DNA of 64,000 nt from Devosia sp. Root635. Its GTDB lineage: Bacteria > Pseudomonadota > Alphaproteobacteria > Rhizobiales > Devosiaceae. The stretch lies in assembly GCF_001427605.1 (NCBI RefSeq), contig NZ_LMGZ01000020.1:164519-228518 (forward strand), read 5' to 3'. Within the stretch, counting starts at the first letter, position 1; each line of letters starts with the position of its first letter. The position numbers were made by a program, and so were the translations under genes. Shown in pieces: positions 34,300 to 43,032 of this stretch. The notes below the pieces were generated by a model, which saw only the letters and a list, made by a program, of their open reading frames with translations, searched no databases and was not told the DNA's origin.

Positions 34300-34842
34300 G
34301 TGTTCCAAGATAGTTCCTTTGTGGGGCGAATAGTCGTCGGCATTGCCCGGTGGATGGCCATTGCAGGCGGTCTCGCGCTGGTGGGGATGATCGCCATCGT
34401 CATTGTCAGCGTGGTGGGCCGGGCCTTCATATGGGCCGGACTGAAACCAATCCTGGGCGATTATGAGCTCATCTCGATCGGCATGGGCTTTGCCATATTC
34501 GCCTTTCTGCCTTGGGCGCACATTACCCGCGGCCACGCACTGGTGTCACTGCTGACGGACACGTTCCCCCCGGCCGTGAACGCCTGGATACTGGTCGTCA
34601 CCGACTTGCTGATGCTGATCATTTCCGTCTTCATTGCCTGGCGCCTCTGGCTGGGGATGCTCGACAAATTCAGCTATCGCGAAACGACGATCCTGCTGGG
34701 GCTATCCATGGGCTGGGCTTTTGCGGCCGCTGTCGTGGGCGCCATCGCGATGGTCCTGGTGGCCATTTACGTGCTCGGCCGCTCCATCAGCGATGCCCTT
34801 GCCGGGCGCGCCGGACCAAAGCATGTCGGGAGCGACCATTGA
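34300..34842 (+). CDS. dctQ: TRAP transporter small permease subunit (DctQ-like)
   Basis: 180-residue membrane protein with four predicted helices, accessory subunit of a TRAP importer. The GTG at 34300 is chosen because GGAGG lies seven bases upstream and the protein then starts VFQDSSFVGRIVVGIARWM, normal for DctQ. A TTG-initiated frame from 34171 would begin inside the promoter. The stop overlaps the start of the large subunit. Its operator suggests import of the aromatic acid handled by the fcs operon or the downstream monooxygenase. Confidence 0.85.
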   Translation: MFQDSSFVGRIVVGIARWMAIAGGLALVGMIAIVIVSVVGRAFIWAGLKPILGDYELISIGMGFAIFAFLPWAHITRGHALVSLLTDTFPPAVNAWILVVTDLLMLIISVFIAWRLWLGMLDKFSYRETTILLGLSMGWAFAAAVVGAIAMVLVAIYVLGRSISDALAGRAGPKHVGSDH

Positions 34843-36164
34843 CCACCAACATCATTCTAGGGCTGCTCGGCATTCCCGTCGTCCTCGTTCTGGTTTTCCT
34901 GCGCGTGCCAATCGGTCTTGCCATGGCGGTGGTGGGCGTGGTGGGCACCTGGCTCGTCACCAAGAACTTCAACCCGGTGATGTCGCAGTTCAAGACGCTG
35001 ACCTATAGCACCTTCGCGTCTCACAGCCTGTCCGTGGTGCCGCTGTTCCTGCTCATGGGGCAGTTTGCGACGCTCAGTGGGTTGTCGACCAAGATATTCA
35101 GGGCGGCAACCGCCTGGCTCGGTCACCGCAAGGGCGGTGTGGCAATGGCTGCCATCGGCGCCAGCGCCAGCTTCGGCTCCATCGTCGGCTCGTCGCTGGC
35201 CACCGCGGCGACCATGGGCCGGGTCGCATTGCCCGAGCTGAAGAAATACGGCTATTCCGATGCGCTCTCCACCGGCGCCGTTGCCGCCGGTGGCACATTG
35301 GGCATTCTCATTCCGCCATCGATCATTCTCGTCATCTTTGCCGTCCTGACCGAGCAGAACATCGCCAAGTTGTTCATGGGCGCCTTTATCCCGGGCCTCC
35401 TCGCGGCCATCGGCTACATCATCGTCATTGCCGTCTATGTGCGGGTTCGCCCCGGTGCCGGCGCGACGCTGGAGCGCATGCCCTATGTCGAGCGCTTCAA
35501 GGCCCTCTTTGAAATCTGGCCGGTTCTTGCTGTTTTCGTCGCGGTGATCGGAGGGATTTATACCGGTGTCTTCACGCCCACCGAAGCGGCTGCGATAGGT
35601 GCCGCGGGTACCGCGCTGATCGCCCTGGCCAACAAGAGCCTGACCCTGGCCAACGTGCGCGACGCCCTGCTGTCGACGGCCGCCTCGACCGCCATGATCT
35701 TCCTGATCGTCTTCGGTGCGGCTGTGCTCAACAGCTTCCTCGCTTTGTCACAATTGCCGCAGGCATCGGCGAACTGGATCGGCGAACAGGGGTTTAATCC
35801 CTGGGTCGTGCTGGCCATCGTGCTGGCATTCTACCTGCTATTGGGCTGCGTCATGGATTCGCTTTCCATGATCCTGCTGACCATTCCGATTCTCTATCCG
35901 ATGATGATGGTGCTCGATTTCGGTCTCGCGCCCGACGAATTCGGCATCTGGTTCGGCATCATCGTGCTTATCGCCGTCGAGGTAGGGCTGATTACCCCGC
36001 CGGTGGGTATGAACCTGTTCATCATCAATTCGATGTCCCCCGAAACCAGACTCTCGGACACCTATCGCGGCGTGTTGCCCTTCGTGATCAGCGACGTCGT
36101 CCGCACCATCATTCTCGTCGCCTTCCCATCAATCACGCTCTGCCTGGTTTGGTGGCTCTATTAG
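34839..36164 (+). CDS. dctM: TRAP transporter large permease subunit (DctM-like)
   Basis: 441-residue DctM-type permease. Typical stretches include FLRVPIGLAMAVVGVVG near the N-terminus, GTLGILIPPSIILVIFAVLTE mid-protein, and EVGLITPPVGMNLFIINSMSP near the C-terminus. The start is a TTG whose last two bases belong to the small-subunit stop codon (TTGA), giving a four-base overlap and a normal DctM N-terminus. Confidence 0.92.
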   Translation: MTTNIILGLLGIPVVLVLVFLRVPIGLAMAVVGVVGTWLVTKNFNPVMSQFKTLTYSTFASHSLSVVPLFLLMGQFATLSGLSTKIFRAATAWLGHRKGGVAMAAIGASASFGSIVGSSLATAATMGRVALPELKKYGYSDALSTGAVAAGGTLGILIPPSIILVIFAVLTEQNIAKLFMGAFIPGLLAAIGYIIVIAVYVRVRPGAGATLERMPYVERFKALFEIWPVLAVFVAVIGGIYTGVFTPTEAAAIGAAGTALIALANKSLTLANVRDALLSTAASTAMIFLIVFGAAVLNSFLALSQLPQASANWIGEQGFNPWVVLAIVLAFYLLLGCVMDSLSMILLTIPILYPMMMVLDFGLAPDEFGIWFGIIVLIAVEVGLITPPVGMNLFIINSMSPETRLSDTYRGVLPFVISDVVRTIILVAFPSITLCLVWWLY

Positions 36165-36169
36165 CAGAT

Positions 36170-36220
36170 GTCCTGCACGCCCCGGTGTGCAGGACCAACA
36201 GACCGGACAGCCGTCCGGTC
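36170..36220 (+). terminator. Tandem hairpins ahead of TRAP receptor gene
   Basis: Two stems in the 74-base gap: 9-bp arms GTCCTGCAC/GTGCAGGAC (36170-36178, 36187-36195) and 8-bp arms GACCGGAC/GTCCGGTC with a four-base loop (36201-36208, 36213-36220). Neither has a T-tract. They could define the 5' end of a processed, stable receptor mRNA. Confidence 0.6.
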
Positions 36221-36238
36221 ATCTACAGGGAGGAAGAA

Positions 36239-37261
36239 ATGAAGAAGACCAGCCTGATCCTTGGAGCAATTGCCGCTCTGGCGCTGTCCACCACCAGCTT
36301 TGCCCAGGAAGTCACCCTGCGCATCCACCAGATGCTGCCGCCCCAGGCAACCATTCCGGCACAGGCCATCGGTCCCTGGGCCGACATGATCACCGAAGCA
36401 TCGGGTGGCCGCATTGCCTTTGAACACTATCCCTCGATGCAACTGGGCGGGGTCCCTGCCGATCTTTACGACCAGGCCAAGGATGGCGTGGTGGACATCG
36501 TCTGGACCATTCTGGGCTATACGCCCGGCCGCTTTCCCAAGTCGGAGGCGTTTGAACTGCCCTTCATGCTGACGACCGGGGAAGCCTCGTCCGCTGCCTT
36601 CTACAACTATGTGATGGCAAACGCCGCCGACGAATTCGCCGGCACCAAGGTCCTGGCGCTCCACACCCACGGTCCGGGTCTCTTCCACTCGCAGGACCCC
36701 ATCAATTCGCTCGAAGACCTGCAGGGCATGAAGGTTCGCGGCGGCTCGCGCATCATCTCCAACATGCTGCGCTTGCTGGGTGCCGAGCCTGTGGGCATGC
36801 CAGTCACGCAGACGCCCGAGGCCTTGTCCAAGGGCGTTATCGACGCCACGACCGTTCCCTGGGAAGTCACCCCGTCGTTGCGGATCGCTGAACTGGTCAA
36901 GAACCACACTGGCTTTACCAGCGAGCACGGGCTCTACAGCCAGACCTTCGGCATGTTCATGAACCTGGACAGCTACAACAACCTGCCCGATGACCTGAAG
37001 GCAATCATCGACGAGCATTCCGGTTTGGAACTGTCCCGCCAGTTCGGTCGGGTGATGGACAGCGGCGATGCCACCGGCCTTGCCCTCGCAGTCAAGGCCG
37101 GCAACAACATCGTGCAACTCGACGCCGAGGAAACCGCCCGTTGGATCGCCGCCGCCGAACCCACCTACGACGAGTGGTACAAGGAAATGGAAGCCCTTAG
37201 CATCGATGGTCCTGCCCTCGTTGAAGCCGCCCGCGCCGCCATCGCGGCCGAGTCGAACTAA
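36239..37261 (+). CDS. dctP: TRAP transporter substrate-binding protein (DctP-like)
   Basis: 340-residue periplasmic receptor with a classical Sec signal peptide (MKKTSLILGA, core, cleavage near SFAQEV at 19-24). The DctP pattern LEDLQGMKVRGGSRIISNMLRLLGAEPVG is seen in the middle, including the arginine that binds the ligand carboxylate in characterised members. The ATG has GGGAGGA upstream. The gene comes last in the Q-M-P order, opposite to the first TRAP system in the window, and is bracketed by hairpins. The ligand is probably an aromatic or other carboxylate under MarR2 control. Confidence 0.9.
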   Translation: MKKTSLILGAIAALALSTTSFAQEVTLRIHQMLPPQATIPAQAIGPWADMITEASGGRIAFEHYPSMQLGGVPADLYDQAKDGVVDIVWTILGYTPGRFPKSEAFELPFMLTTGEASSAAFYNYVMANAADEFAGTKVLALHTHGPGLFHSQDPINSLEDLQGMKVRGGSRIISNMLRLLGAEPVGMPVTQTPEALSKGVIDATTVPWEVTPSLRIAELVKNHTGFTSEHGLYSQTFGMFMNLDSYNNLPDDLKAIIDEHSGLELSRQFGRVMDSGDATGLALAVKAGNNIVQLDAEETARWIAAAEPTYDEWYKEMEALSIDGPALVEAARAAIAAESN

Positions 37262-37274
37262 GGCGTATGCGACT

Positions 37275-37298
37275 GGCCCCGCCTATTGAGGTGGGGCC
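37275..37298 (+). terminator. Hairpin after TRAP receptor gene
   Basis: 9-bp stem GGCCCCGCC/GGTGGGGCC with one G-T pair (37275-37283, 37290-37298) and a six-base loop, 14 bases after the receptor stop. A short T-rich stretch (37301-37303, 37309-37312) follows, so partial termination before the DUF3237 gene is possible. Confidence 0.6.
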
Positions 37299-37347
37299 GG
37301 TTTCGCGGTTTTCATCACGCCAGCGGGAACCAACCACGGATAGCACC

Positions 37348-37815
37348 ATGCTCGATCTGAAGACCCCGGAGTTGCGCCCATTCTGCACGCTGGAGGTCGA
37401 AGCCGGGCCCGCGCGCAGTCTCGGCACGGGACGGCTGGGACAGCGGCGCATCATCCCCATCGTCGGCGGACGCGTCACCGGACCCTGCCTCAACGGCAGG
37501 ATTCTGCCGGGCGGTGCCGACTGGCTGACGGTCAACCACGATGGCGTGTCGCTCATGGATGCCCGCTACGTCCTTGAGGCTGATGACGGCGCTATCATCG
37601 AGATCGTTGATCAGGGCTTTCGCCACGGTCCGGAGGCAGTGATCAAGAGCCTTCTTGCCGGCGCAGACGTGCCGTCGGAATCCTATTACATGCGCTCGTC
37701 GATCCGGCTCGAAAGCGGAGCGCCGGCCTACGCCCATATCAACCGAATGGTCTTTGTCGGCACCGGGGCCAAGACCCCATCGGGCGTACAGATCGACATC
37801 TATTCGGTCGAATAG
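37348..37815 (+). CDS. DUF3237 family protein
   Basis: 155-residue protein of the DUF3237 family, a beta-barrel-like domain of unknown biochemistry often found beside aromatic-degradation genes. The family pattern GGRVTGPCLNGRILPGGADWL (about 40-60) and ARYVLEADDGAIIEIVDQG are clear. The start MLDLKTPELRPF is chosen by homology of the N-terminus; no strong ribosome binding site is visible. It lies between the TRAP receptor and a flavin monooxygenase and may act on the monooxygenase product (inference). Confidence 0.82.
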   Translation: MLDLKTPELRPFCTLEVEAGPARSLGTGRLGQRRIIPIVGGRVTGPCLNGRILPGGADWLTVNHDGVSLMDARYVLEADDGAIIEIVDQGFRHGPEAVIKSLLAGADVPSESYYMRSSIRLESGAPAYAHINRMVFVGTGAKTPSGVQIDIYSVE

Positions 37816-37857
37816 GGCCGGCCACGGCCTCCGGTCGAGAATATTATCAAGTCAAGA

Positions 37858-39180
37858 ATGAAGCGGGGGAATGTGTCGGAACCACATGTCATCATAGCCG
37901 GCGGCGGCATCGGGGGCCTTGCGACAGCGCTGACACTGCAGCAGATCGGTGTGAAGTTCACGGTGTTCGAAGCTGTGCGCGAACTTGCGCCGCTGGGGGT
38001 GGGTATCAACATCCAGCCCAACGCGGTGCGCGAACTTGGCGACCTGGGCATTGGCCCCGAGGCGCTCGACACAGTTGGCCTTCCGGCCAGGGAATGGGCG
38101 CTGGTCGGCTTGAACGGCAATGACGTCTATTCCGAGCCGCGCGGGCTGCAGGCCGGCTACAGGTGGCCGCAATATGCCGTCCATCGCGGGCGTTTCCACA
38201 TGCTGCTTCATCGCATCCTGATGGAGCGCGCCGGCGCCGGCGTCATCCGGCTCGGGCACAAGGTGACCGGTTACGAGCACAATGGCGATGGCACGGTCAC
38301 CGCGCTGATCCAACGCGCCGACGGCACGCTGCTGCGCGAAACGGGCACGCTGCTCATCGCCGCCGACGGTATCCATTCGGCCGTCCGCGCCACGATGCAT
38401 CCCGGCCAGCCCCCGATCCACTGGGGCGGCGCCATCATGTGGCGGGGCACGACACTGGGCAAGCCGATCCGTTCCGGCGCCTCATTCGTCGGATTGGGCA
38501 CGCACAGGCAACGCGTCGTATTCTACCCGATCTCCCACCCCGACCCGCAGACGGGCCTCGCCACGATCAACTGGATCGCCGAGGTCACTGTCGACAAGGA
38601 TGAGGGACGCTATGGCAATGGCTGGTTCCGACCGGTCAAGGTCGAGGATTTCGCGCATCACTTCGCCGACTGGACCTATGACTGGCTTGACGTACCCGAC
38701 CTGCTGCGTCGATCCGACGTGGCCTATGAAAATCCCATGATCGACCGTGACCCGATACCGACCTGGCAGGACGGCCCGGTCGCGCTCATGGGCGACGCGG
38801 CGCATGCCATGTATCCCACCGGTTCCAACGGCGCCAGCCAGGCCATCATGGATGCAAGGCAACTGGGCGCGGCGATGCTGGAGCACGGTGTGACCCAGGC
38901 AGCGCTACGAGCCTATGACCAGAAGTTCTGCGGACCGATCTCCGAACTCGTGTTGCGCAACCGTGGCGCTGGCCCGTTTGGCCTGCTCAATATCGTCGAT
39001 GAACGTTGCGGCGGGGAATTCGACAATATCGATGATGTGGTGCCACCCGAGGAGCGCAACGCGTTCGTGGCAGGATACAAGTCGGCCGCCGGGTTTGCCG
39101 TTGAACAGTTGAACAACGCCCCGCCCACCATTGTCCCGCATGCCCGCCTGCGCCGGATTGTCGAGCCTGATTTAATATGA
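37858..39180 (+). CDS. FAD-dependent monooxygenase (PhzS-like flavoprotein hydroxylase)
   Basis: 440-residue class A flavoprotein monooxygenase. The FAD-binding GGGIGG (15-20), the DG motif IAADGIHSAVR and the GD motif LMGDAAHAMYPTGSNGASQAI are intact. Close features such as LGVGINIQPNAV, the SEPRG...YPQY/HRG-type stretch (here EPRGLQAGYRWPQYAVHRG) and WRGTTLG resemble 5-methylphenazine-1-carboxylate 1-monooxygenase (PhzS) more than salicylate hydroxylase. It probably performs NAD(P)H-dependent hydroxylation of an aromatic acid imported by the adjacent TRAP system. The substrate is not assigned. Confidence 0.87.
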   Translation: MKRGNVSEPHVIIAGGGIGGLATALTLQQIGVKFTVFEAVRELAPLGVGINIQPNAVRELGDLGIGPEALDTVGLPAREWALVGLNGNDVYSEPRGLQAGYRWPQYAVHRGRFHMLLHRILMERAGAGVIRLGHKVTGYEHNGDGTVTALIQRADGTLLRETGTLLIAADGIHSAVRATMHPGQPPIHWGGAIMWRGTTLGKPIRSGASFVGLGTHRQRVVFYPISHPDPQTGLATINWIAEVTVDKDEGRYGNGWFRPVKVEDFAHHFADWTYDWLDVPDLLRRSDVAYENPMIDRDPIPTWQDGPVALMGDAAHAMYPTGSNGASQAIMDARQLGAAMLEHGVTQAALRAYDQKFCGPISELVLRNRGAGPFGLLNIVDERCGGEFDNIDDVVPPEERNAFVAGYKSAAGFAVEQLNNAPPTIVPHARLRRIVEPDLI

Positions 39181-39319
39181 TCGTAACAGTCATATATGTT
39201 GCCTTCCTGCAACGTGGGATGGGAAAGCGACTCAAAGATGATAAATAGACTCCACTTTATGGCCTGACTGGATCAAGGCTCCGCTCCGTCAACTCTTCTG
39301 ACGTTTTGGGGCAATGATA

Positions 39320-40579
39320 ATGAGATTTTCGATCATCCTACTGGCATCCGCCGCATTGGCGCTTCCGGCTTCGGCCGCCGATCTTGGGGTGCTGACCGCG
39401 CTCGATGTCTGCGACGAACTGGGCCTGACCGGCCTGACGGTCTCGTCGGACAGCAACTGCCTGCAGGTCTCGGCCGAGCTCTACTACGAATTCCACTGGG
39501 GCGACTATAAGGGCGCCCTGCCAGTGCTGGCATCGGGCTATAGCGGCACCATCGACTGGACCGATAGCGACGGCGCGGCGACCGACTGGGATAGCTGGGT
39601 CGATGCCTATCTCAAGGTGGTGGGCACGGCGCCGACCGATGTCGGCCCGGCCAGGGCGGTCATCGAGATTTACCAGTATGACTACGCCGAGGCCCAGAAC
39701 GGGGTCGGGGTGCCCGATGCGGCCATCGCGCTGGACCAGGCCTATATCGCCATCGGCGATACCACGGTGCTGACCGCGGGCCTGGTCGAGAGCTCGATCT
39801 TCAACGAGGATGACGACGATGCCTTCGGCTGGCTGCCCAGCTTCATTTCCGACGAGACCGATGGCGTGGCCTGGGATGGCGGCACCGGCACCTATGGCTA
39901 TGAGGGCCATGCGATCCAGTTGACCGGCCAGCTCGGCAACGGCCTCAGCGCCGGCGTGGCGCTGGAGGACCTCGACGGCGACGGTTCGCTGATCGGGGTG
40001 GTGAACTATGCCGGCGACACCCTTACGGCCCATATTTCGGTACTGGCCGGGCAGGTGCTCGACGGCACCTTCAACGACCTGGCGCTGCATAGCGGCGTTA
40101 CCGCGACCTTCGACGCCGTCAAGCTGCGGGCCGCCCTGGCGGCCAATAACAGCGGCTGGTGGAATGCCCTGGCCAGTGCCGAGGCGCGTTTCGACATGTT
40201 CACCCTGGCCGCCACGGTGGACGCGACCTCGGCGCGCGAACTGGGCCTAGTGGGCTCGGCCGAGGCCAGGCTCAACGACCAGTTTACCGTCAAGTTGGCC
40301 GCCCGCTATCTCGATGCCGATACCGCGCTGGCCGACGACCAGGGCGCCGAGTTGCGCGGGCGCATCGAATATGCGGTGGCCGAATCGCTGACCCTGGCGG
40401 CCGAGGCCGGGCATTTGTGGACCGGCGCTGCCGCTCCCAGCGGCATCCAGGGCATCACCGATGGCCTGCTCGAACTGACCTGGACGCCGGGCGGCGACTT
40501 CGAGGCGTCGACGGCCATCGCCGCCAATTCGCTGGGCGCCTACAAGGCCAGCTTCACCGCGTCCAAGAGCTACCAATAG
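39320..40579 (+). CDS. Alphaproteobacterial porin (Porin_2 family)
   Basis: Outer-membrane diffusion channel of 419 residues with a signal peptide (MRFSIILLASAALALPASA-AD). The N-terminal LTVSSDSNCLQVSAELYYEF matches the start of rhizobial and Brucella Omp2-type porins, where a Cys-containing strand opens the barrel. The rest is acidic, repetitive and rich in alternating hydrophobic residues, as expected for beta strands, with several DDDD and DG turns as loops. It ends in TASKSYQ rather than a terminal Phe. The ATG at 39320 sits eight bases after GGGG; an ATG two codons earlier is also possible. Confidence 0.85.
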   Translation: MRFSIILLASAALALPASAADLGVLTALDVCDELGLTGLTVSSDSNCLQVSAELYYEFHWGDYKGALPVLASGYSGTIDWTDSDGAATDWDSWVDAYLKVVGTAPTDVGPARAVIEIYQYDYAEAQNGVGVPDAAIALDQAYIAIGDTTVLTAGLVESSIFNEDDDDAFGWLPSFISDETDGVAWDGGTGTYGYEGHAIQLTGQLGNGLSAGVALEDLDGDGSLIGVVNYAGDTLTAHISVLAGQVLDGTFNDLALHSGVTATFDAVKLRAALAANNSGWWNALASAEARFDMFTLAATVDATSARELGLVGSAEARLNDQFTVKLAARYLDADTALADDQGAELRGRIEYAVAESLTLAAEAGHLWTGAAAPSGIQGITDGLLELTWTPGGDFEASTAIAANSLGAYKASFTASKSYQ

Positions 40580-40587
40580 ACCGCCTG

Positions 40588-40610
40588 GGGGAGGCGCGCT
40601 GCGCCTTCCC
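40588..40610 (+). terminator. Hairpin after porin gene
   Basis: 10-bp stem GGGGAGGCGC/GCGCCTTCCC with one G-T pair and a three-base loop, eight bases after the porin stop. A clear T-tract is lacking (TCTGGCGTTT follows). Confidence 0.6.
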
Positions 40611-40644
40611 TCTGGCGTTTCGTCATCAACAAGCAGGGTTTGCC

Positions 40645-41568
40645 ATGACCGACCGGTTCAATCGTCGCCACATGCTGCTCGGAGGCCTGGCCATGGGGGC
40701 CGGGCTGGCGGCGCTGCCCGCCCACGGCCAGAGCGCCGTCCGCAGCATTACCACCTCGCTCGGCACCTATGACATTCCGGCCGATCCGCAGCGTGTCGTG
40801 GTCATCGATACGCGGCTCGACCTGGAGCCGGCGGTGGCGCTGGACCTGCCCATAGTCGGCTACAGTTACTTCCAGCAGATCGAGCCCTGGGTGCCCTATG
40901 CCGGCGCCCAGACCTTTATCGGCACACCGCCGTCGCGCGAGGCCGTACTGGCGCTCAATCCGGACCTTATCGTCTGCACCGATATTCCCGGCAGCGACAT
41001 GTGGCCGATCGACAAGCTGGCCGATGTGGCGCCGGTGCTGCCGGTCGATTTCAACCTGCACTGGCGCGACAATCTCGCCCGTATGGGCGACTGGCTGGGC
41101 CGCCGCGACATTGCCGACGCCTTTATCGCCCAATACCAGACCGAGATCGATGCGCTCAAGGCCAGGCACGCCGCGGTGCTGGGCCGCAAGGTGGCGGCCG
41201 TCTGGTCGAGCCCGGAATCGGCCGAGATCAACCTGCTGCTGGGCACCAACTCGCCGCAGGTCACCGCCATCGGGCAGGTGCTCGACGACCTCGGCGGGAT
41301 CACCGTTTCGGCCGAGGGGCTCGGGGAATACGGCAATATCAGCTACGAGCGCATGGGCGAGGTGCTGGGCGACGTCGAGGTCATCGTCGTCGACCATTTC
41401 GACCAGAGCGAACTCGACGTGCTTTTTGCCTCGCCGGTGTGGCAGCGGCTGCCGGCCGTGGTGGCCGGGCGCGTGCTGCCCACCAGCGGCGCCTATTACG
41501 GCGGCGGCTATACCGCCCGCCACCTTATCGGCGAATGGGACAAGGCCTATTCCCTGCTCGGCGTCTGA
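40645..41568 (+). CDS. Siderophore-type ABC substrate-binding protein (FecB/FhuD-like)
   Basis: 307-residue metal-chelate receptor of the class III (TroA-like helical backbone) fold. The N-terminus has a twin-arginine motif (NRRHMLLGG, residues 6-14), a hydrophobic core and AHGQSA cleavage region, so Tat export is expected. The pattern PQRVVVIDTRLDLEPAVALDLPIVGY and ALNPDLIVC are typical of iron(III)-siderophore receptors. No FecCD-type permease or ATPase is encoded beside it, so it is an orphan receptor that must share a transporter encoded elsewhere. It follows the porin gene by 65 bases. Confidence 0.87.
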   Translation: MTDRFNRRHMLLGGLAMGAGLAALPAHGQSAVRSITTSLGTYDIPADPQRVVVIDTRLDLEPAVALDLPIVGYSYFQQIEPWVPYAGAQTFIGTPPSREAVLALNPDLIVCTDIPGSDMWPIDKLADVAPVLPVDFNLHWRDNLARMGDWLGRRDIADAFIAQYQTEIDALKARHAAVLGRKVAAVWSSPESAEINLLLGTNSPQVTAIGQVLDDLGGITVSAEGLGEYGNISYERMGEVLGDVEVIVVDHFDQSELDVLFASPVWQRLPAVVAGRVLPTSGAYYGGGYTARHLIGEWDKAYSLLGV

Positions 41569-41574
41569 TCGCGC

Positions 41575-41595
41575 ATCGTCCGACCGAAGGACGAT
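41575..41595 (+). terminator. Terminator-like hairpin after siderophore receptor
   Basis: Perfect 7-bp arms ATCGTCC/GGACGAT (41575-41581, 41589-41595) with a seven-base loop, followed by TTCGG, six bases after the stop codon. Confidence 0.55.
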
Positions 41596-41613
41596 TTCGG
41601 TGTCCGCGCACGT

Positions 41614-41628
41614 TTTCGCGTGTTGAAA
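41614..41628. promoter_or_regulatory. IclR-type operator upstream of HpaI-like aldolase
   Basis: TTTCG-cgtgt-TGAAA, a member of the TTTC(A/G)-N5-(T/C)GAAA family. With flanks it reads GTTTTC-N6-TGAAACA, identical in its fixed bases to the site upstream of the tctC gene. Confidence 0.62.
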
Positions 41629-41700
41629 CAGGCCGGCTTCGGCAGCCCTGGGGTCGGCGTGCCTGCTATCGAGAGGCGGAAATGAAGGGGCCAATCCGCC

Positions 41701-42480
41701 ATGGCAGCACACGCCTATCGCAGCTTTGCGCCGCGCCTCCGCGCCGGCTCGCGCCTGGTCGGCTCGTTCGTCAAGACGCCGACCAGCCACGCCACTGAAA
41801 TCTTCGGCCTGCTCGGCTTCGACTTCGTCGTTTTCGACATGGAGCATTCGGCTATCGAGATCGGCGCACTGGATCACCTGATCCTGGCGGCGCGCGCCGC
41901 CGGCCTGGCCGGTATTGTCCGCGTGGCCGAAGCAACACCGGCGTCCATCCTCTCGGCGCTCGACATCGGCGCCGCCGGCATTCTGGTGCCCCATGTGCTT
42001 TCGGCGGAACGCGCCCGCGCCATGGTCGAGGCGGCGCGCTATGCGGGCGGCAAGCGCGGCTTCGCCAATACGACCCGCGCCGGCGACTACGGCATGGTGG
42101 GCTATGGCGCGCACAAGGTGGCGCAGGATCGCGAGACGGCCTGTATCGCCATGATCGAGGATATCGAGGCGCTGGACGTGCTGGACGACATCCTTTCCGT
42201 GCCGGGTCTCGATGCGATTTTCATCGGCCGGGGCGATATCACAGCGGCCTTGGGCGGCGAGGCGATCGGCGATCCCCGCACCACCGAAGTCGTCGGCCGC
42301 ATCGCCGCCGCCGCGACCCGCCACGGCGTGCCGGCAATGACGATCTGCGCCGATGGCGACGATGCAGGGGTCATGGCCGGTATGGGCATCAATGCTTTCA
42401 TGATCGGTTCCGATCAGGGCTTCATGGCCAAGTCGGCAAAGGCCGCCCTGGCGTCTCTATCCGCACTACAGGAGAAATAA
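41701..42480 (+). CDS. HpcH/HpaI aldolase family protein
   Basis: 259-residue class II pyruvate-type aldolase of the HpaI group, which splits 4-hydroxy-2-oxo acids to pyruvate and an aldehyde with a divalent metal. The family core is seen as LLGFDFVVFDMEHSAIE (about 38-54), GILVPHVLSAERA (about 93-105), MIEDIEALDVLDDILSVPGLDAIFIGRGD (metal-binding Glu and Asp, about 151-179). The start has GAAGGGG about eight bases upstream. It is co-transcribed with the SnoaL-like gene and carries an IclR-type operator. The substrate is unknown. Confidence 0.85.
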   Translation: MAAHAYRSFAPRLRAGSRLVGSFVKTPTSHATEIFGLLGFDFVVFDMEHSAIEIGALDHLILAARAAGLAGIVRVAEATPASILSALDIGAAGILVPHVLSAERARAMVEAARYAGGKRGFANTTRAGDYGMVGYGAHKVAQDRETACIAMIEDIEALDVLDDILSVPGLDAIFIGRGDITAALGGEAIGDPRTTEVVGRIAAAATRHGVPAMTICADGDDAGVMAGMGINAFMIGSDQGFMAKSAKAALASLSALQEK

Positions 42481-42482
42481 CC

Positions 42483-42944
42483 ATGCGTATCGACGAAGCT
42501 CGCCTCGCCTTGACGCAGGAGCTGCATGCCCTGCTGGTCGATTACTGGCACGATGTCGACGCCAATTGGGGCCGTGGCGCGCCGGACTACTATACGCCGG
42601 ATGGCTCGTTTGTCGGCCCCGCCGCCTCCTATGAGGGGCGCGAGAAGATCAGGGCCTTCTACAAGTGGCGCGAGGATCGCGGCGCCCGCACCGTGGTCCA
42701 CTCGGTGCAGAACTTCCAGGCCAAGTTCGACGGCGGCCCCGACAAGGCGGTGTGCCACTGGTTCATGATGCTCTATGCCGCCGACGGCAAGCCGGTGCTG
42801 CCGACCCATCCGCCCATCCAGATCGCCTATATGACCGACCGCCTGGTCAAGACGGCCGAGGGCTGGAAGGTCACCTACCGCAAATTCGATATCTGGTTCG
42901 AGGGCGGCACGCCGGCGACCAATCCGACGCTGGACGACGATTGA
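42483..42944 (+). CDS. SnoaL-like (NTF2-fold) protein
   Basis: 153-residue protein of the SnoaL/NTF2 superfamily, small cone-shaped barrels used as isomerases, dehydratases or cyclases. The family pattern is seen in YTPDGSFVGPAASYEGREKIRAFYKWRE and the C-terminal TDRLVKTAEGWKVTYRKFDIWFEG. It starts two bases after the aldolase stop with AGGAG in the overlap, so both act together. A terminator hairpin follows. The precise reaction cannot be deduced. Confidence 0.8.
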   Translation: MRIDEARLALTQELHALLVDYWHDVDANWGRGAPDYYTPDGSFVGPAASYEGREKIRAFYKWREDRGARTVVHSVQNFQAKFDGGPDKAVCHWFMMLYAADGKPVLPTHPPIQIAYMTDRLVKTAEGWKVTYRKFDIWFEGGTPATNPTLDDD

Positions 42945-42973
42945 GCCGTCCGGCTCCGGTCCTTGCAATGCCA

Positions 42974-43009
42974 AAACGGCCATCCTCACGAAAGCGGGGA
43001 TGGCCGTTT
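42974..43009. terminator. Bidirectional terminator between SnoaL-like gene and iclR
   Basis: Perfect 12-bp arms AAACGGCCATCC/GGATGGCCGTTT with a 12-base loop between two convergent genes. The A-rich 5' flank and T-rich 3' end allow use from both strands. Confidence 0.78.
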
Positions 43010-43032
43010 GGTCAGGAACAGGGCGAAACGAC

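Noticed and set aside
39198-39213. GTTGC/GCAAC inverted repeat after the flavin monooxygenase
   Set aside because: Five-base arms with no T-tract; too weak to call a terminator.
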